From: JBBRHH01 sp963788015
GTDB lineage: Bacteria; Planctomycetota; Phycisphaerae; Tepidisphaerales; Tepidisphaeraceae
Length of the DNA: 64,000 nucleotides
NCBI GenBank assembly: GCA_963788015.1
Contig: CAWBEY010000001.1
Coordinates: forward strand, 310,001 to 374,000
Reading direction: 5' to 3'
Part shown: piece after piece, positions 52,738 through 62,263 of the stretch
How positions within the stretch are numbered: the stretch's first letter is position 1
Layout of the letters: the number at the start of each line of letters is the position of its first letter
Translations under genes and position numbers: made by a program
Notes under the pieces: model-generated
Seen by the model: only the letters and a program-made list of their open reading frames with translations
What the model was told of the DNA's origin: nothing
Database searches by the model: none

Positions 52738-54312
52738 GTGTCCAAACTCTTCTACGCCACCCTCTTTTCCGCGGCGCTTCTCTCTCTCTCCCCGGCCATC
52801 GCTCCCGCCGACCGTCTCATCATGAAAGACGGCACCGTCTACGAAGGCCACGTCTTTCCCCTCCAGGGCGAGAAGTACACCATCCGCCTCCCGGCCGGCA
52901 CTTCCCGCAGCGTTCCGGCGGCCGATGTCACGGCCGTTGTCACCGATACCACCCTCGCCGCCGCCAAAACGCCTCACGCCGAATTTGCCGCCATTCAGAA
53001 AAAGGCCGAGGAATCCGCCTGCCCCATCGCGGCCGTCCTTCTCTTTCAGCGCTTCCTCGAAACCCACCCCACCGGCGCCGACGCCGACGCGGCCACCAAA
53101 GAGCTGGAAAACTGGAAGAAGCTGGCCGACCAAGGCGCTGAAAAAATCGGCGGCAAGTGGGTCAGCGGCCCCGACCGACAGGCCATCCTCGCCAAGGCCA
53201 CCGCCGTCTGGCAGGAAGTCACGCCCCTCAACAACAAAGGCAAAAATCCCGAGGCCGTCAAAAAGCTCGAAGAAGCCCTCAAGATTTACCCCAACTCCTA
53301 TCCCATGCTGTTTCAAGGTGGCCTGTTCTCCATCATCATGCAGCAGCAGGACAACGCCATCAAATATTGGGAACAAAGCCTCAAATGGCGGCCGGATTCG
53401 CCCCAGGCCCTGAACAACATCGGCGTGGTCTACGCCCAGAGAACTCAATTCGAGCAGGCCGCTCAATATTTCTACAAGGCGGCCGTGGCGCAGGAAAGCG
53501 AGTCGCTGGCCAAGAACCTCGCCAAGGCCATGGCCGGCCTCTCGACGGACTTGCGCAACAGCGCCCGCCTCCGCCCCGCCGCCGATGCCCTGCGCATCAT
53601 GGCGTCGCATTACAACCTGAACATCGCCGCCGATCTCACCGCCGTGCCGTGGAATCTCATGCAGGCCACCGCCAACGAACCCATCGATGGCGCGCTCACC
53701 AATCCCGCCCTCATCAGCGGCACCGGCGTGATCGTCGGCGCGGATGGCCTGATCATCACCAACCGCCACCTGGTCGATCAGGTGGATAACCTCATGGTCA
53801 TCCTCGACAACGGCCAGCACAAAATCGCCCAGGTGGTCGCCGTCAGCCCCGATCTTGATCTCGCCCTCCTCAAAATCAAAACCGATGCACAATTGCCGGT
53901 GGTTGAGTTCAGCAAATCCGCTGCGCCGCCGGCCGGGATGCAATGCTTTATTATCGGCGAATCGTGCGTCGATCACTATTGGCCGCAGGTGCAATTCACC
54001 CCCGGCGCACTCAGCGAAAAGCTTCGCCCCGGCGGCGATGTCTCCGTCGAACAGCGCGTCAGCCCCGGCCACACCGGCGGCCCCGTCCTCGACCGATTCG
54101 GGCAGCTCATCGGCATCTCCACCTTCAAAGGCCTCCCCACCGGCGCGGCCGACGACAACATCACCCCGGCCATCAGCACCGCCAAAGTCCGCGCCTTCCT
54201 GGAGAAAAACAAGCACCTGGTCACCCCGGCCGAGCCAGGCAAGGCCGTCAACGCCGCCGAAGCCGCCATCAAGGTCAAGCCCGCCATGGTCTGCATCGTT
54301 GGCGTGCGATAA
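52738..54312 (+). CDS. TPR plus trypsin-fold protein with Thr at the catalytic Ser
   Basis: 524 aa from GTG 52738 (GAGG 9 bases upstream), signal peptide LFYATLFSAALLSLSPAIA. A short beta domain (RLIMKDGTVYEGHVFPLQG) is followed by TPR-like helices (~95-240: EAVKKLEEALKIYPNSYPML, DNAIKYWEQSLKWRPDSPQA), then a DegP/trypsin-type domain (GTGVIVGADGLIITNRHLVD with His, DLDLALLKI with Asp). The Ser motif GNSGGP is replaced by GHTGGPVLDRFGQLIGIS, so the nucleophile would be Thr. Either an inactive binding protein or a rare Thr protease; ACC is one base from TCC, so an error cannot be ruled out. Exported. Confidence 0.8.
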   Translation: MSKLFYATLFSAALLSLSPAIAPADRLIMKDGTVYEGHVFPLQGEKYTIRLPAGTSRSVPAADVTAVVTDTTLAAAKTPHAEFAAIQKKAEESACPIAAVLLFQRFLETHPTGADADAATKELENWKKLADQGAEKIGGKWVSGPDRQAILAKATAVWQEVTPLNNKGKNPEAVKKLEEALKIYPNSYPMLFQGGLFSIIMQQQDNAIKYWEQSLKWRPDSPQALNNIGVVYAQRTQFEQAAQYFYKAAVAQESESLAKNLAKAMAGLSTDLRNSARLRPAADALRIMASHYNLNIAADLTAVPWNLMQATANEPIDGALTNPALISGTGVIVGADGLIITNRHLVDQVDNLMVILDNGQHKIAQVVAVSPDLDLALLKIKTDAQLPVVEFSKSAAPPAGMQCFIIGESCVDHYWPQVQFTPGALSEKLRPGGDVSVEQRVSPGHTGGPVLDRFGQLIGISTFKGLPTGAADDNITPAISTAKVRAFLEKNKHLVTPAEPGKAVNAAEAAIKVKPAMVCIVGVR

Positions 54313-54354
54313 TCACAAATACAATGAACACCTCGCCCGCGCCATCCTCATTCA

Positions 54355-55314
54355 TTGCCGCTGCGGCTTGCCGTGGCCGCCATCCTCCCCCTCATCGCCA
54401 CCTCCCTCTCCTGCACCGCCCTCAATACAATCCCGGCCGCTGCCCCCGCCCCCATCCGCATCCTCGTCTGGGACGAGCAGCCCCCCTCCGCCAAGAAGGC
54501 GTATAACAACTTCCTCGGCAACGCCATCGCCGACTACCTCAAGACCCGCCCCGGCTTCAGCGTCACCTCCGTACGCCTCGACGATCCCGGCCAGGGCCTC
54601 ACCGATGCTCTCCTCGATCAGTGCGACGTGCTGGTCTGGTGGAGCCATGTCCGCAACCCCGACGTCACCGATGAAAACGCCCAGCGCATCTTCGAGCGCA
54701 TCAAGGCCGGAAAGCTCGCATTCATCGGCCTGCACTCCTGCCACCTCTCCAAGCCCTTCATGCTCGCCATGCGCGAGCGCACCACGCAAGATGTCCTGAA
54801 GGGCTTGAGCGAGGACGAGCGCAAATCCATCAAGATCGAATACGTCTCCCCCAACACCTCCGTCCGCCCCAAGCGCACCGACGCCCTCACTCCCTCCACC
54901 GCCCGCCGCCAAAACGCCGACGGCACAACCACCCTTGTCATCACGCTCCCCTGGTGTCGCTTCCCCGACGCGCGCGAGGACGGCCAGCCGAGTCACGTCA
55001 CCACTCTCCTCCCCGATCACCCCATCGCGGCCGGCATCCCAAAAACCTTCGACCTGCCCCAGACCGAAATGTACGATGAACCGTTCCACGTCCCCACGCC
55101 CGACGCCACCCTCTTCGAAGAACGCTGGGACAAAGGCGAGCACTTCCGCAGCGGCCTGTTGTGGCAAGTCGGCCGCGGAAGCGTCTTCTACTTCCGCCCC
55201 GGCCACGAAACCTATCCGATCTATAAGCAAGCCATCCCGCTGCAAATCATCGAAAACGCGTGCCGCCATCTGGCCTCGAAACTCCCGCAAGCTGCCACAC
55301 CCAAACCGGAATGA
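54355..55314 (+). CDS. ThuA-like domain protein, secreted
   Basis: 319 aa. N-terminal hydrophobic segment with a possible lipobox (AVAAILPLIATSLSCTALN). ThuA/GATase-like fold: APIRILVWDEQPP, DALLDQCDVLVWWSHVRNPD, GKLAFIGLHSCHLSKPF (the HSGH-type loop), TEMYDEPFHVP and GRGSVFYFRPGHETYP. These proteins are related to trehalose-utilisation ThuA and are common with planctomycete carbohydrate genes. TTG 54355 is a weak start; an ATG at 54324 in another frame (MNTSPAPSSF) might be the true start if a base is missing near 54350. Confidence 0.8.
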   Translation: MPLRLAVAAILPLIATSLSCTALNTIPAAAPAPIRILVWDEQPPSAKKAYNNFLGNAIADYLKTRPGFSVTSVRLDDPGQGLTDALLDQCDVLVWWSHVRNPDVTDENAQRIFERIKAGKLAFIGLHSCHLSKPFMLAMRERTTQDVLKGLSEDERKSIKIEYVSPNTSVRPKRTDALTPSTARRQNADGTTTLVITLPWCRFPDAREDGQPSHVTTLLPDHPIAAGIPKTFDLPQTEMYDEPFHVPTPDATLFEERWDKGEHFRSGLLWQVGRGSVFYFRPGHETYPIYKQAIPLQIIENACRHLASKLPQAATPKPE

Positions 55315-55452
55315 TCATGCAGCCACAACATTTCAGAACCATTTCGAGGAATCTTGCGGCGCATCTTGACGAGCGGCGCGTCACCGTGAGAATACTTACA
55401 CGTAGGCCCGCTCCTGGCGGCCATGGGTCCATGTCCTCATAAGGGAACGAAT

Positions 55453-56043
55453 ATGCGAAACGAGTTTATCTTCCGTGTCCTGCTTCTCACCGCTGCGGTA
55501 GGTGTGTTTACGGGCTGCAAGCAGAACACCCCGCCCATCGCCAATGAATCGGCCGACAGCCTCATCCCGCCGACGCCCCCCACCGCCGACCAGCTCAACG
55601 GCACCCTGACGCGCGATCTCAAATATTATTCCAAGGCTTATGAAGGCGGCCCGTCCGGCGACATGAAATCCGGCACCAAGGTAATGGTCGTGAAGCAAGG
55701 CCCCAGCTACACGCTGGTGGAGGCCGAAGACGGCACGCACGGCTGGGTGGACACCGACGGCGTTCAAACCACCGGCGCGGCCACGACTGGTGCAACTCCG
55801 ACACCGCCCGCTCCAACAACTCCCGCCCCCACAACTCCAGCGCCTACGACCCCAGCGCCCACCACTCCGGCACCAACGCCACCCGCGGCACCTGACACCA
55901 CCACGCCACCTCCGGCCCCGACTCCGCCCGCGCCCCCCGCAACCGTGACTCCTCCCCAGCACACGTCGCCGCCCGCAACTCCAGACCCCGCCGCGCCAGC
56001 ACCGCCCGCACCGCCCGCGACTCCCGCTCCGACGGAGAAATAG
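55453..56043 (+). CDS. SH3-like lipoprotein with a Pro/Thr-rich tail
   Basis: 196 aa from ATG 55453 (AAGGGA upstream). Signal peptide with lipobox VFTGC, so probably an outer-membrane or inner-membrane lipoprotein. Residues ~60-110 look like a bacterial SH3 domain (YYSKAYEGGPSGDMKSGTKV, VVKQGPSYTLVEAEDGTHGW). The rest is a low-complexity linker of PAPTTPA units. SH3-like domains of this type often bind peptidoglycan. Function not assigned. Confidence 0.8.
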   Translation: MRNEFIFRVLLLTAAVGVFTGCKQNTPPIANESADSLIPPTPPTADQLNGTLTRDLKYYSKAYEGGPSGDMKSGTKVMVVKQGPSYTLVEAEDGTHGWVDTDGVQTTGAATTGATPTPPAPTTPAPTTPAPTTPAPTTPAPTPPAAPDTTTPPPAPTPPAPPATVTPPQHTSPPATPDPAAPAPPAPPATPAPTEK

Positions 56044-56083
56044 ACCCCGGCCGCAGCGGCCTCACACTCTACCCAGGCTCAGC

Positions 56084-56475
56084 ATGAAACGCCGGACCAG
56101 AACACCCCGGAAGTTGGTTGGCAGCGAAATCTACGAAGGCATGCGCGACTACGAACACACCACGCGCTCCGGAAATTCCGGCGGCCCAAAGCCCAGTGTC
56201 CGCAACATCGAGCTCGACCTGCGCCCCTCCAACCCCACCAGCACAACTCCAGATCGGTCAAGGCAATCCGCGAAAAACTGGGCGTCACACTCCAGGTCTT
56301 CGCCACCCTCATCGGCGCATCGCCCGAACTGGTGCAAGGATGGGAAGCCGACACCCTCTGGCCATCCCAGATGGCCTGCCATCTGCTCGATGAAATAGGA
56401 CGACACCCCGAAGAATGGACCGACCGCCTAAACAAGGCAGCCCGCCTGAAAAAGAATGCCCGCATCCGGCGCTGA
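56084..56475 (+). CDS. XRE-like helix-turn-helix DNA-binding protein (one frameshift)
   Basis: Joined length ~130 aa. The start MKRRTRTPRKLVGSEIYEGM (then RDYEHTTRSG) is the lead-in seen in NadS/HigA-like regulators. After a shift at ~56240 the frame gives SVKAIREKLGVTLQVFATLI then GASPELVQGWEADT, a helix-turn-helix, and ends EEWTDRLNKAARLKKNARIR. No cognate toxin gene is adjacent, so it may be a plain regulator or an orphan antitoxin. Confidence 0.75.
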
Positions 56476-56490
56476 TCCCCGCCAGTTTGC

Positions 56491-57507
56491 TTACGACACC
56501 ATCGCCCGCTTCGCAGCCTCGGCCCAGCTTCGTGGCAGGTTTTTCATGATCTCAATATCCTTGAAGATACTGCTCTCGCGCGCCCCGTGGCTCTTCACCC
56601 ACGCCCCCATCTTGTTGATCCCTTCCTCCAGCGACGTCTTGCGCGTAATGCCAAACACCCGGTCCGTCTTGGAGTGATCCGAATACGCAAACTTCACTTC
56701 ATTGCGCGCATCCAGGTACTTGATCTTCCTCTCCAGCCCCATCGACTTTGCGATAAACGTCGCCAGTTCATTCACCGTAAACGGCACGTCCGCGCCCACA
56801 TTAAATATCTCATTCCGCGCCCCCGGCGTTTGCGGCGCCTTGGCAATCAGCGGCGCCACATCATCAATGTGCGTAAACGCCCGCTGCTGCTCGCCATCGC
56901 CAAAGACGCTCATCGCCTCGCCCTTGAGCAACTGGTTCATGAAGATCCCCACCACATTGCGATAGCGATCAGCGATGTTCTGCTTTTCGCCATACACGTT
57001 GTGCGGCCGAAACACCACGTAATCCAGCCCGAACATCTCATGGCTGCATTTAAGATCCTGCTCACACGCCAGCTTCGCCACCCCATACGGATCCTCCGGA
57101 ATCGGCGTCATCTCCTCGGTCATCGGCGTCTGCCCCGCCCCATAAACAGCGATGGAGCTCGTGAACACAAAGCAGTTCACGTTGTGGTTCACCGACGCAT
57201 TAATCAGGTTCACTGTGCCAATGAGATTATTGGCGTAATTAAACCGCTTGATGAAATGGCTCAATCCCTCGGCCGCGTAGGCAGCCAGGTGATACACGGT
57301 GTGAAACTTATACTCGGCAAACAACCGCCCAATCAGCTCGGTGTCCAAGATCGATCCGCGAATAAACTTCGCCCCCGCCGGCACGTTGTCCACGTAGCCA
57401 CCGCTCAGATCATCCAGCACCACCACGTCCTGGCCCATCTTCAGGGCATGCTCGGCCACGTGAGCGCCAATAAATCCGGCTCCGCCGGTCACAAGAGAAA
57501 CAGACAT
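56491..57507 (-). CDS. NAD-dependent nucleotide-sugar epimerase/dehydratase
   Basis: 338 aa, intact. Extended SDR: SLVTGGAGFIGAHVAEHALK (NAD-binding GxxGxxG), VYHLAAYAAEGLSHFIKRFN, TSSIAVYGAGQTPM (Ser), DPYGVAKLACEQDL (YxxxK), FRPHNVYGEKQN and EQQRAFTHIDDVAPLIA. These agree with UDP-glucose 4-epimerase-like or UDP-glucuronate-modifying enzymes. It is followed on the same strand by a GT2 glycosyltransferase upstream at 58599, so it likely supplies a sugar for surface polysaccharide. Exact sugar not assignable. Confidence 0.88.
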   Translation of the reverse strand: MSVSLVTGGAGFIGAHVAEHALKMGQDVVVLDDLSGGYVDNVPAGAKFIRGSILDTELIGRLFAEYKFHTVYHLAAYAAEGLSHFIKRFNYANNLIGTVNLINASVNHNVNCFVFTSSIAVYGAGQTPMTEEMTPIPEDPYGVAKLACEQDLKCSHEMFGLDYVVFRPHNVYGEKQNIADRYRNVVGIFMNQLLKGEAMSVFGDGEQQRAFTHIDDVAPLIAKAPQTPGARNEIFNVGADVPFTVNELATFIAKSMGLERKIKYLDARNEVKFAYSDHSKTDRVFGITRKTSLEEGINKMGAWVKSHGARESSIFKDIEIMKNLPRSWAEAAKRAMVS

Positions 57508-57570
57508 GAATCGAATCCTTCCTGGTAAACAGGCACAAGACAGCCAGTTCAGTGATCGTATGAAATTTAA

Positions 57571-58599
57571 TTAAGCCGCCGCCGAAATCGGCCCCTGCTC
57601 CCGCGTCATCTTCGGCGCGGGCGCCAGTGGCTCATATCCCACGTTCGGCTCCTGGCCCGACTCAATAAACCGCGCCACGTCCAGTTGCTTGTTCCACCGA
57701 ATTGTCACGCGGAACATCTCCAGCCGGTTCTTGAGCGCCTCGCTCCGCTTGATCAACCCCAGCAACCCAAACCCCAGATGCCGCAGCCGCAGGTGCGCCA
57801 GCGAAACCCGCTGGCACCGCAGCGCTCCTTTCAGTCCATAATGCTTGAAGAAGTACCGGTACCGGTTGCGATATTTTTCCAGTTCAAAGCGGATCGGAAA
57901 CCGCCCCACCGATTGCCCGCCCAGATGGGTGATCTTCACATCCGGCGCGGACACCACTTCATGCCCCGCCTGCCACACCCGGTAGCAAAGATCGACTTCC
58001 TCATAATGATAAAAGAACCGCTCATCAAACCCACCCAGCTTTTTGAGCAAATCGCCTCGCACCATGATGCAGCACCCGCTCTGCCAGTCGATGGCGCGCT
58101 CGCTGGTCCCATCCCAGCCCGGATAGGTATCACACACAAAGCTCTTCAATAAGTGAGCAAGCGGCTTGAGATACAGTGCCACCACCCAATAGCGCCAGAT
58201 GGTTGGAAATGGCCGGGATGGCTGCTGATAGGACCCATCCGGGTTCAGCACCACGCACCCAAACGCCCCCGCCTTTGGCCGCTCGTCCGCGAATTTAATC
58301 CACTTATCAAGCGCCCCCTCGAGAATGATCGTGTCAGGATTCAGGATCAGGATATAGTCGCCCCGGGCGGCCGAGATCCCGGCGTTGTTGCCCCGCGCAT
58401 AGCCAATGTTGCCGCCGTTCTCGACGATGCGCGCCTGCGGATAATTCTTCCGCACAAACTCGGTCGACCCATCCGTCGAGCCGTTGTCCGAGATGATCAC
58501 CTCGAAATCCGTTGACCGCGTCTGCTCGTAGATCGAGCGCAGACAGTCCGGCAGCACCTTCAGATCGTTCCAGCAGATTATGACGACGGACAACTTCAT
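57571..58599 (-). CDS. Family 2 glycosyltransferase (rhamnosyltransferase-like)
   Basis: 342 aa, intact, no strong membrane helix. GT-A fold: LSVVIICWNDLKVLPDCLRS, VIISDNGSTDGSTEFV, GNIGYARGNNAGISAARGDY, ILILNPDTIILE (DxD-like), WQSGCCIMVRGDLLKKLGGF, FYHYEEVDLCYRVWQAGHEV (catalytic ED region). This is the WbbL/rhamnosyl-transferase-like group. The gene precedes the SDR epimerase by 64 bases on the minus strand. Probably acts in O-antigen-like or exopolysaccharide assembly. Confidence 0.9.
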   Translation of the reverse strand: MKLSVVIICWNDLKVLPDCLRSIYEQTRSTDFEVIISDNGSTDGSTEFVRKNYPQARIVENGGNIGYARGNNAGISAARGDYILILNPDTIILEGALDKWIKFADERPKAGAFGCVVLNPDGSYQQPSRPFPTIWRYWVVALYLKPLAHLLKSFVCDTYPGWDGTSERAIDWQSGCCIMVRGDLLKKLGGFDERFFYHYEEVDLCYRVWQAGHEVVSAPDVKITHLGGQSVGRFPIRFELEKYRNRYRYFFKHYGLKGALRCQRVSLAHLRLRHLGFGLLGLIKRSEALKNRLEMFRVTIRWNKQLDVARFIESGQEPNVGYEPLAPAPKMTREQGPISAAA

Positions 58600-58941
58600 G
58601 CGAGCCCAACTTCGTTAAACCAAATGAGCCCGCAAAAGTGGCCCTTCATTCAAATAGTATCGGAACCAGACCACACCAAGTGAAGGCGCAAATGTCAAGC
58701 GTTCGCACCCCCGACCCGGCCAGCCGTCCCCAAGGCGGCGTTCGCCCGGTCTCAGCATTTTCCGCCTTTACGTCCCGTCGTATTTCCTCCCGCGCTCCAT
58801 TTTGTTATAGGTATACGCCGTGGGTGTGACATTCAAGGTTTCTATCGGGCTGGCCGGCCATAATCGTTCAGGGGTACTGCTTAGAAGAGTCGGCGGCTCA
58901 GTCCGATAAGGCTCGCGGATTTTTCAACGATGGAGTTGAGG
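58600..58941. other. Intergenic region
   Basis: 342 bases between divergent genes. No gene, RNA or strong hairpin. Both the GT2 gene (minus) and the lipoprotein gene (plus) need promoters here; none is clear. Confidence 0.4.
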
Positions 58942-59148
58942 ATGAGAAAGCTGTTGCTACTGGGGGTGCTGGCCGGGTTGGCCGGCTGCGGCACGACGAC
59001 GGAAACTGGCTATCAGCCCCGGCGACTCGGCGACACGGCCGCCGTCGAGCGCGGCTATTACGCCACGCCCTTCTCTCCCGAAAAACGCGCTGCCGAGCAG
59101 GAACGCGTCTCCAATCTCTCGGACCGCAAACCGTCCTACCGGCCATAG
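58942..59148 (+). CDS. Small lipoprotein, unknown function
   Basis: 68 aa. ATG 58942 has GGAG 6 bases upstream, preferred over ATG 58930. MRKLLLLGVLAGLAGCGTTT is a lipoprotein signal with lipobox LAGC at residue 16. Mature part (YQPRRLGDTAAVERGYYATP...) is polar, with no known domain. Confidence 0.75.
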   Translation: MRKLLLLGVLAGLAGCGTTTETGYQPRRLGDTAAVERGYYATPFSPEKRAAEQERVSNLSDRKPSYRP

Positions 59149-59209
59149 GCGGTTCCCGTATCTCGCCCGCGAGCGTTCGATTCATTCCGCCAGCGCGCCT
59201 AAAGTCTGA

Positions 59210-59881
59210 ATGGTGATCGTGGTGCATATCGATGCCGAAAACTTTGTCTCGTCGGTTAAGCCGCTCCTGGAGTCCAAAGACCTCCCCGGCCTGCTGGCGC
59301 ACCTGAAAAAACACTGGACACCCGATCAAATCACGTCGTTCCTCTCCTGCCGCTGCGGCGATGCCCGAAAGGTGGCGGCCCTCGCCCTTTCTCTGGTAGG
59401 GGGGCAATGCTGCATTCCCCACGTCGCCAAACGCCTCCGCGAGAGTGACCCGATGACCAACCAGATGGCCGAGCACGCGCTTTGGTGCATCTGGTTTCGC
59501 CTGGGTTCGCCCGAGGCCAATCACCAACTCGCCCGCGGTGCCCTGGCCATCGAGCGCAAAGATTACGAGCACGCCGTCCGCCACTTTGACCGCGCCATCC
59601 AATTAAGCCCCGACTTCTCCGAAGCCTACAACCAGCGCGCAATCGCCCATTACCTGACGGAACAATTCGACCAGTCCCTCCGCGACTGCCAGAAGACCGT
59701 GGAACTGATGCCCTGTCACTTCGGAGCATGGGCCGGCCTTGGCCATTGCCACGCCCACGAAGGCCGGCACATCGAAGCCATCGAATCCTACCGCCGGGCA
59801 TTGGAAATCAATCCTCACCTGGAGTGCATCGCTGAATCGATTGAGGAGTTGGAGCGCAAGGCCAAGGAAGGTTCGATCTGA
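59210..59881 (+). CDS. HEAT-like/TPR protein
   Basis: 223 aa, intact, cytoplasmic. Residues 1-100 are helical repeats with possible HEAT-like character (KPLLESKDLPGLLAHLKKHW, ARKVAALALSLVGGQCCIPH). From ~105 there are three TPRs (ALAIERKDYEHAVRHFDRAI, YNQRAIAHYLTEQFDQSL, GAWAGLGHCHAHEGRHIEAI). A protein-binding scaffold; partner unknown. RBS not obvious. Single gene. Confidence 0.8.
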   Translation: MVIVVHIDAENFVSSVKPLLESKDLPGLLAHLKKHWTPDQITSFLSCRCGDARKVAALALSLVGGQCCIPHVAKRLRESDPMTNQMAEHALWCIWFRLGSPEANHQLARGALAIERKDYEHAVRHFDRAIQLSPDFSEAYNQRAIAHYLTEQFDQSLRDCQKTVELMPCHFGAWAGLGHCHAHEGRHIEAIESYRRALEINPHLECIAESIEELERKAKEGSI

Positions 59882-59925
59882 ATCGAGTCGAAACGCTTGG
59901 TGTCACGTCCACACTGGGGCGTGGA

Positions 59926-60288
59926 CTAGAGCTTTGACGGGGGCGGAGGCGTGAGTGGCTCGAGTTGGGTGATGAGCCTGTTCACGTGAACCGTGGCCAC
60001 TGTCCAGATCAAGGCATCATCTATCTGCCCATATTCATGTGCCAACCTGTGTCGCTGCGCCGTGATAGGCCGCCATGGGATTTCGGGATGCGCCAGTTTG
60101 AACGCTTCCGAGATTCCGTTCGCGGCTTCACCTATGATTTCCACCTGTCTCTCCACGGCAGATCTCAAAAGCAGATCAGCAGCATAACGATTAAAAGTAG
60201 TATTAACTACGAACGACTGCACGGCCCGAGCCGCCGTCAGCATATCCAGCAGGCGAGCAGCATCCCCGGTCGGGTCCCTCACGCTCAC
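59926..60288 (-). CDS. hepT: HepT-like (DUF86) ribonuclease toxin
   Basis: 120 aa. Contains RHRLAHEY, the R-x4-H-x-Y active motif of HepT HEPN-type toxins; RQVEIIGEAANGISE is another family block. In known pairs HepT cleaves RNA and is neutralised by AMP-ylation of Tyr by MntA. Its ATG overlaps the MntA stop by four bases (60285-60288). Cytoplasmic. Intact. Confidence 0.9.
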   Translation of the reverse strand: MSVRDPTGDAARLLDMLTAARAVQSFVVNTTFNRYAADLLLRSAVERQVEIIGEAANGISEAFKLAHPEIPWRPITAQRHRLAHEYGQIDDALIWTVATVHVNRLITQLEPLTPPPPSKL

Positions 60289-60596
60289 GCGGCATACACC
60301 ACCCGATAGCTGTTCATGATGGCGTGATGTCGGAAAGGATTACGGATTCGACCCTTTTCGATGACATCCACCGGCCGTGCAAAGATGGACTTCAGTTCGT
60401 CCTCAATATCTGGAGTATTCTCAAATGTGAAGCCATATCCCGGCTTGAATTTGAGCATGACGTCTACGTCACTCTCGGGCCCAAAATCCTCCCGCAATAT
60501 AGATCCGAAAAGAGAGAACTCTTTGACCCCATACTTGTCGCAGAAGCTTTCGATGCGCTTCATGGGTAGTCGGTCAAGCAACGGTGTGAAGCTCAT
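60285..60596 (-). CDS. mntA: MntA-like minimal nucleotidyltransferase antitoxin
   Basis: 103 aa. FSLFGSILREDFGPESDVDV holds the GS-x10-D-x-D nucleotidyltransferase signature; the third Asp is in PVDVIEKGRI. Known MntA proteins inactivate HepT by adding AMP. Start may be 60596 or the inner ATG (MKRIESF, 60563). First gene of the two-gene unit; a few bases overlap with hepT. Confidence 0.9.
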   Translation of the reverse strand: MSFTPLLDRLPMKRIESFCDKYGVKEFSLFGSILREDFGPESDVDVMLKFKPGYGFTFENTPDIEDELKSIFARPVDVIEKGRIRNPFRHHAIMNSYRVVYAA

Positions 60597-61026
60597 GAAT
60601 TGATTTTAGCCTCTAATGATGGACATGGGCAATCATTCTTTCGCTGGTCGAGATAGCTCCCAGTGGTCAAGTATTCCGGGCGAACTTCAGGATGAAACGA
60701 CCAATTCATTCGCGTCGAATCGCCCGGCGTGCTTCGGCCAGCACCGCAAGCTGCCCCCGCGACAGTGCCGTGAACAACCGCGCCGTTCGCTGGGATGTAG
60801 GGTGGCAAAGATGTAGATCATGCATCACGCATCCCAAGAGTTATGGCGCTATGAAATTGACCTGCGAAGTATTGCTTATATATTAAACCCCGTGCTTCAC
60901 GAGTTCCGCTGGATTGAATGGAACATTGATAAAAGTCGAGAAGCACGGTGTGTCACCGGCCGAAGCCGAACGCCGCACACGACACGTACCCATTGTCGAT
61001 GCTCAGCACTCACTGGTATCACGCTC
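60597..61026. other. Intergenic region
   Basis: 430 bases without a supported gene. It holds an inverted repeat CCGTGCTTC (60890-60898) / GAAGCACGG (60940-60948) with a 41-base loop, adjacent to an AT-rich TATATATTAAA-like stretch (~60878-60887). Confidence 0.4.
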
Positions 61027-62146
61027 TCACCCCAGCACCCCCGACAACATCGCCGCCAGCAGATAAACGCTGTACCCAAAGATCAGCAACCCCGCCACCC
61101 GCCGATTCAGCGGCACCAACCCCAGCCCCATCGGCAGCAGCAACAGACTCAGCGCCAACACCCACACAAAATCAATCCGCCACACCACCACTGGCAACGC
61201 CGCATCCCTTAACACCGGCCAATGCAAATGCCGCGACCATTCCCCCACCTCCAACCCAAAATGCCTCCCCACCCCCGGCCAAGGCCGCGCCCACTCCCGC
61301 ACCGCCGACGCCGCAATCGTGATCGGCAGCAGGCAGCACAAATTCAGCAGCACCAGCCCAATCTGCCCCGTCACCGCGGCCGCCACTTCCCCCCGCGCCA
61401 CCATCGGTGACGCCGTTGCGATCATCGGCAACGTCAGCGCAAGGCTCAGCAGCGTCCCCGCGATCACCCGCGTCGACATGTGCGGGTCGGCCTGCGCAAA
61501 CCGCCCAGCCCCCAGCCCCGCCGCCGCCGCACACAACATGCAAAACCCCACGAACAACATCCACGAAACAACCCGCAGCCCCCGCAGCATCCACGCGTGC
61601 CAGCCCCGCATCTCAGTCTCGCCAGGTGCAAGCCCCGCATCCGCCCCTGGCAACGTCCAGTCCGATGCCGCGCCCCGCGCCTTTCCACCGAGGCCCCCCA
61701 CGATCGAATCGGCTCGCGCCACAAATACAATACCGCCGCCCCCTCCACCAGCAGCGCCCCCGCCTCAAACCATCCAAACGATCCCCGCATTCCGCACAAA
61801 AATGTCAGCACCGCCGCCACCGGCGCCACAAACCAGATCGGCCGAAAATTCCCCGGCACAACTTCCATCGTGCCATTCAGCCCGATCAGACCCACCACGC
61901 TCGACAGCGCCGCCACGCTCGTCCCCAGCATCAGCGCAACCGCCATCTCCCGCCGGCCAGTCACCACAAACAAAATCGCCACCGACGCAATCGGCGCCCA
62001 ATGCCCCAGCGCCCGACCCCCCGGCCCGCGGCCAGCTCGAACAGCGCTTTCCCTCCCACCAGCCCCGCCCCCAGCAATCCGCCCGCTCCCGCCAATAGCA
62101 GGATCACCGCGTCGCCCAGGTTGCCCGAAAAGTGCCAGAACGCCAT
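61027..62146 (-). CDS. Ca2+/Na+ antiporter-like membrane protein (two frameshifts)
   Basis: About 370 aa with roughly ten helices. First frame from ATG 62146 (MAFWHFSGNLGDAVILLLAG); a shift at ~62040 leads to HWAPIASVAILFVVTGRREM and ALMLGTSVAALSSVVGLIGL; a shift at ~61700 leads to LSLALTLPMIATASPMVARG and EVAAAVTGQIGLVLLN, matching the alpha-repeat of CaCA exchangers (TSLPELATS...G). The end (RRVAGLLIFGYSVYLLAAM) is a typical CaCA ending. The acidic ion-binding residues of the alpha repeats are not clearly kept, so ion specificity is doubtful. Confidence 0.6.
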
Positions 62147-62263
62147 GCGCCGCAGATGGTGTGCTCACGGCCAAATAATGTCCAGTGACCGATTCGCCCA
62201 TCACTCCCTTCAATCGCCTCCGCACGTTAAACTTCCAATAGCACTTCACCAGGAAAAATTCAC

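Noticed and set aside
52477..54216. 579-codon minus-strand open frame opposite the protease-like gene
   Set aside because: Gly/Asp/Ala-rich shadow typical of GC-rich DNA; the plus strand has a signal peptide, TPRs and protease motifs.
54352..55290. 312-codon minus-strand frame
   Set aside because: Antisense of the ThuA-like gene, composition typical of shadow frames.
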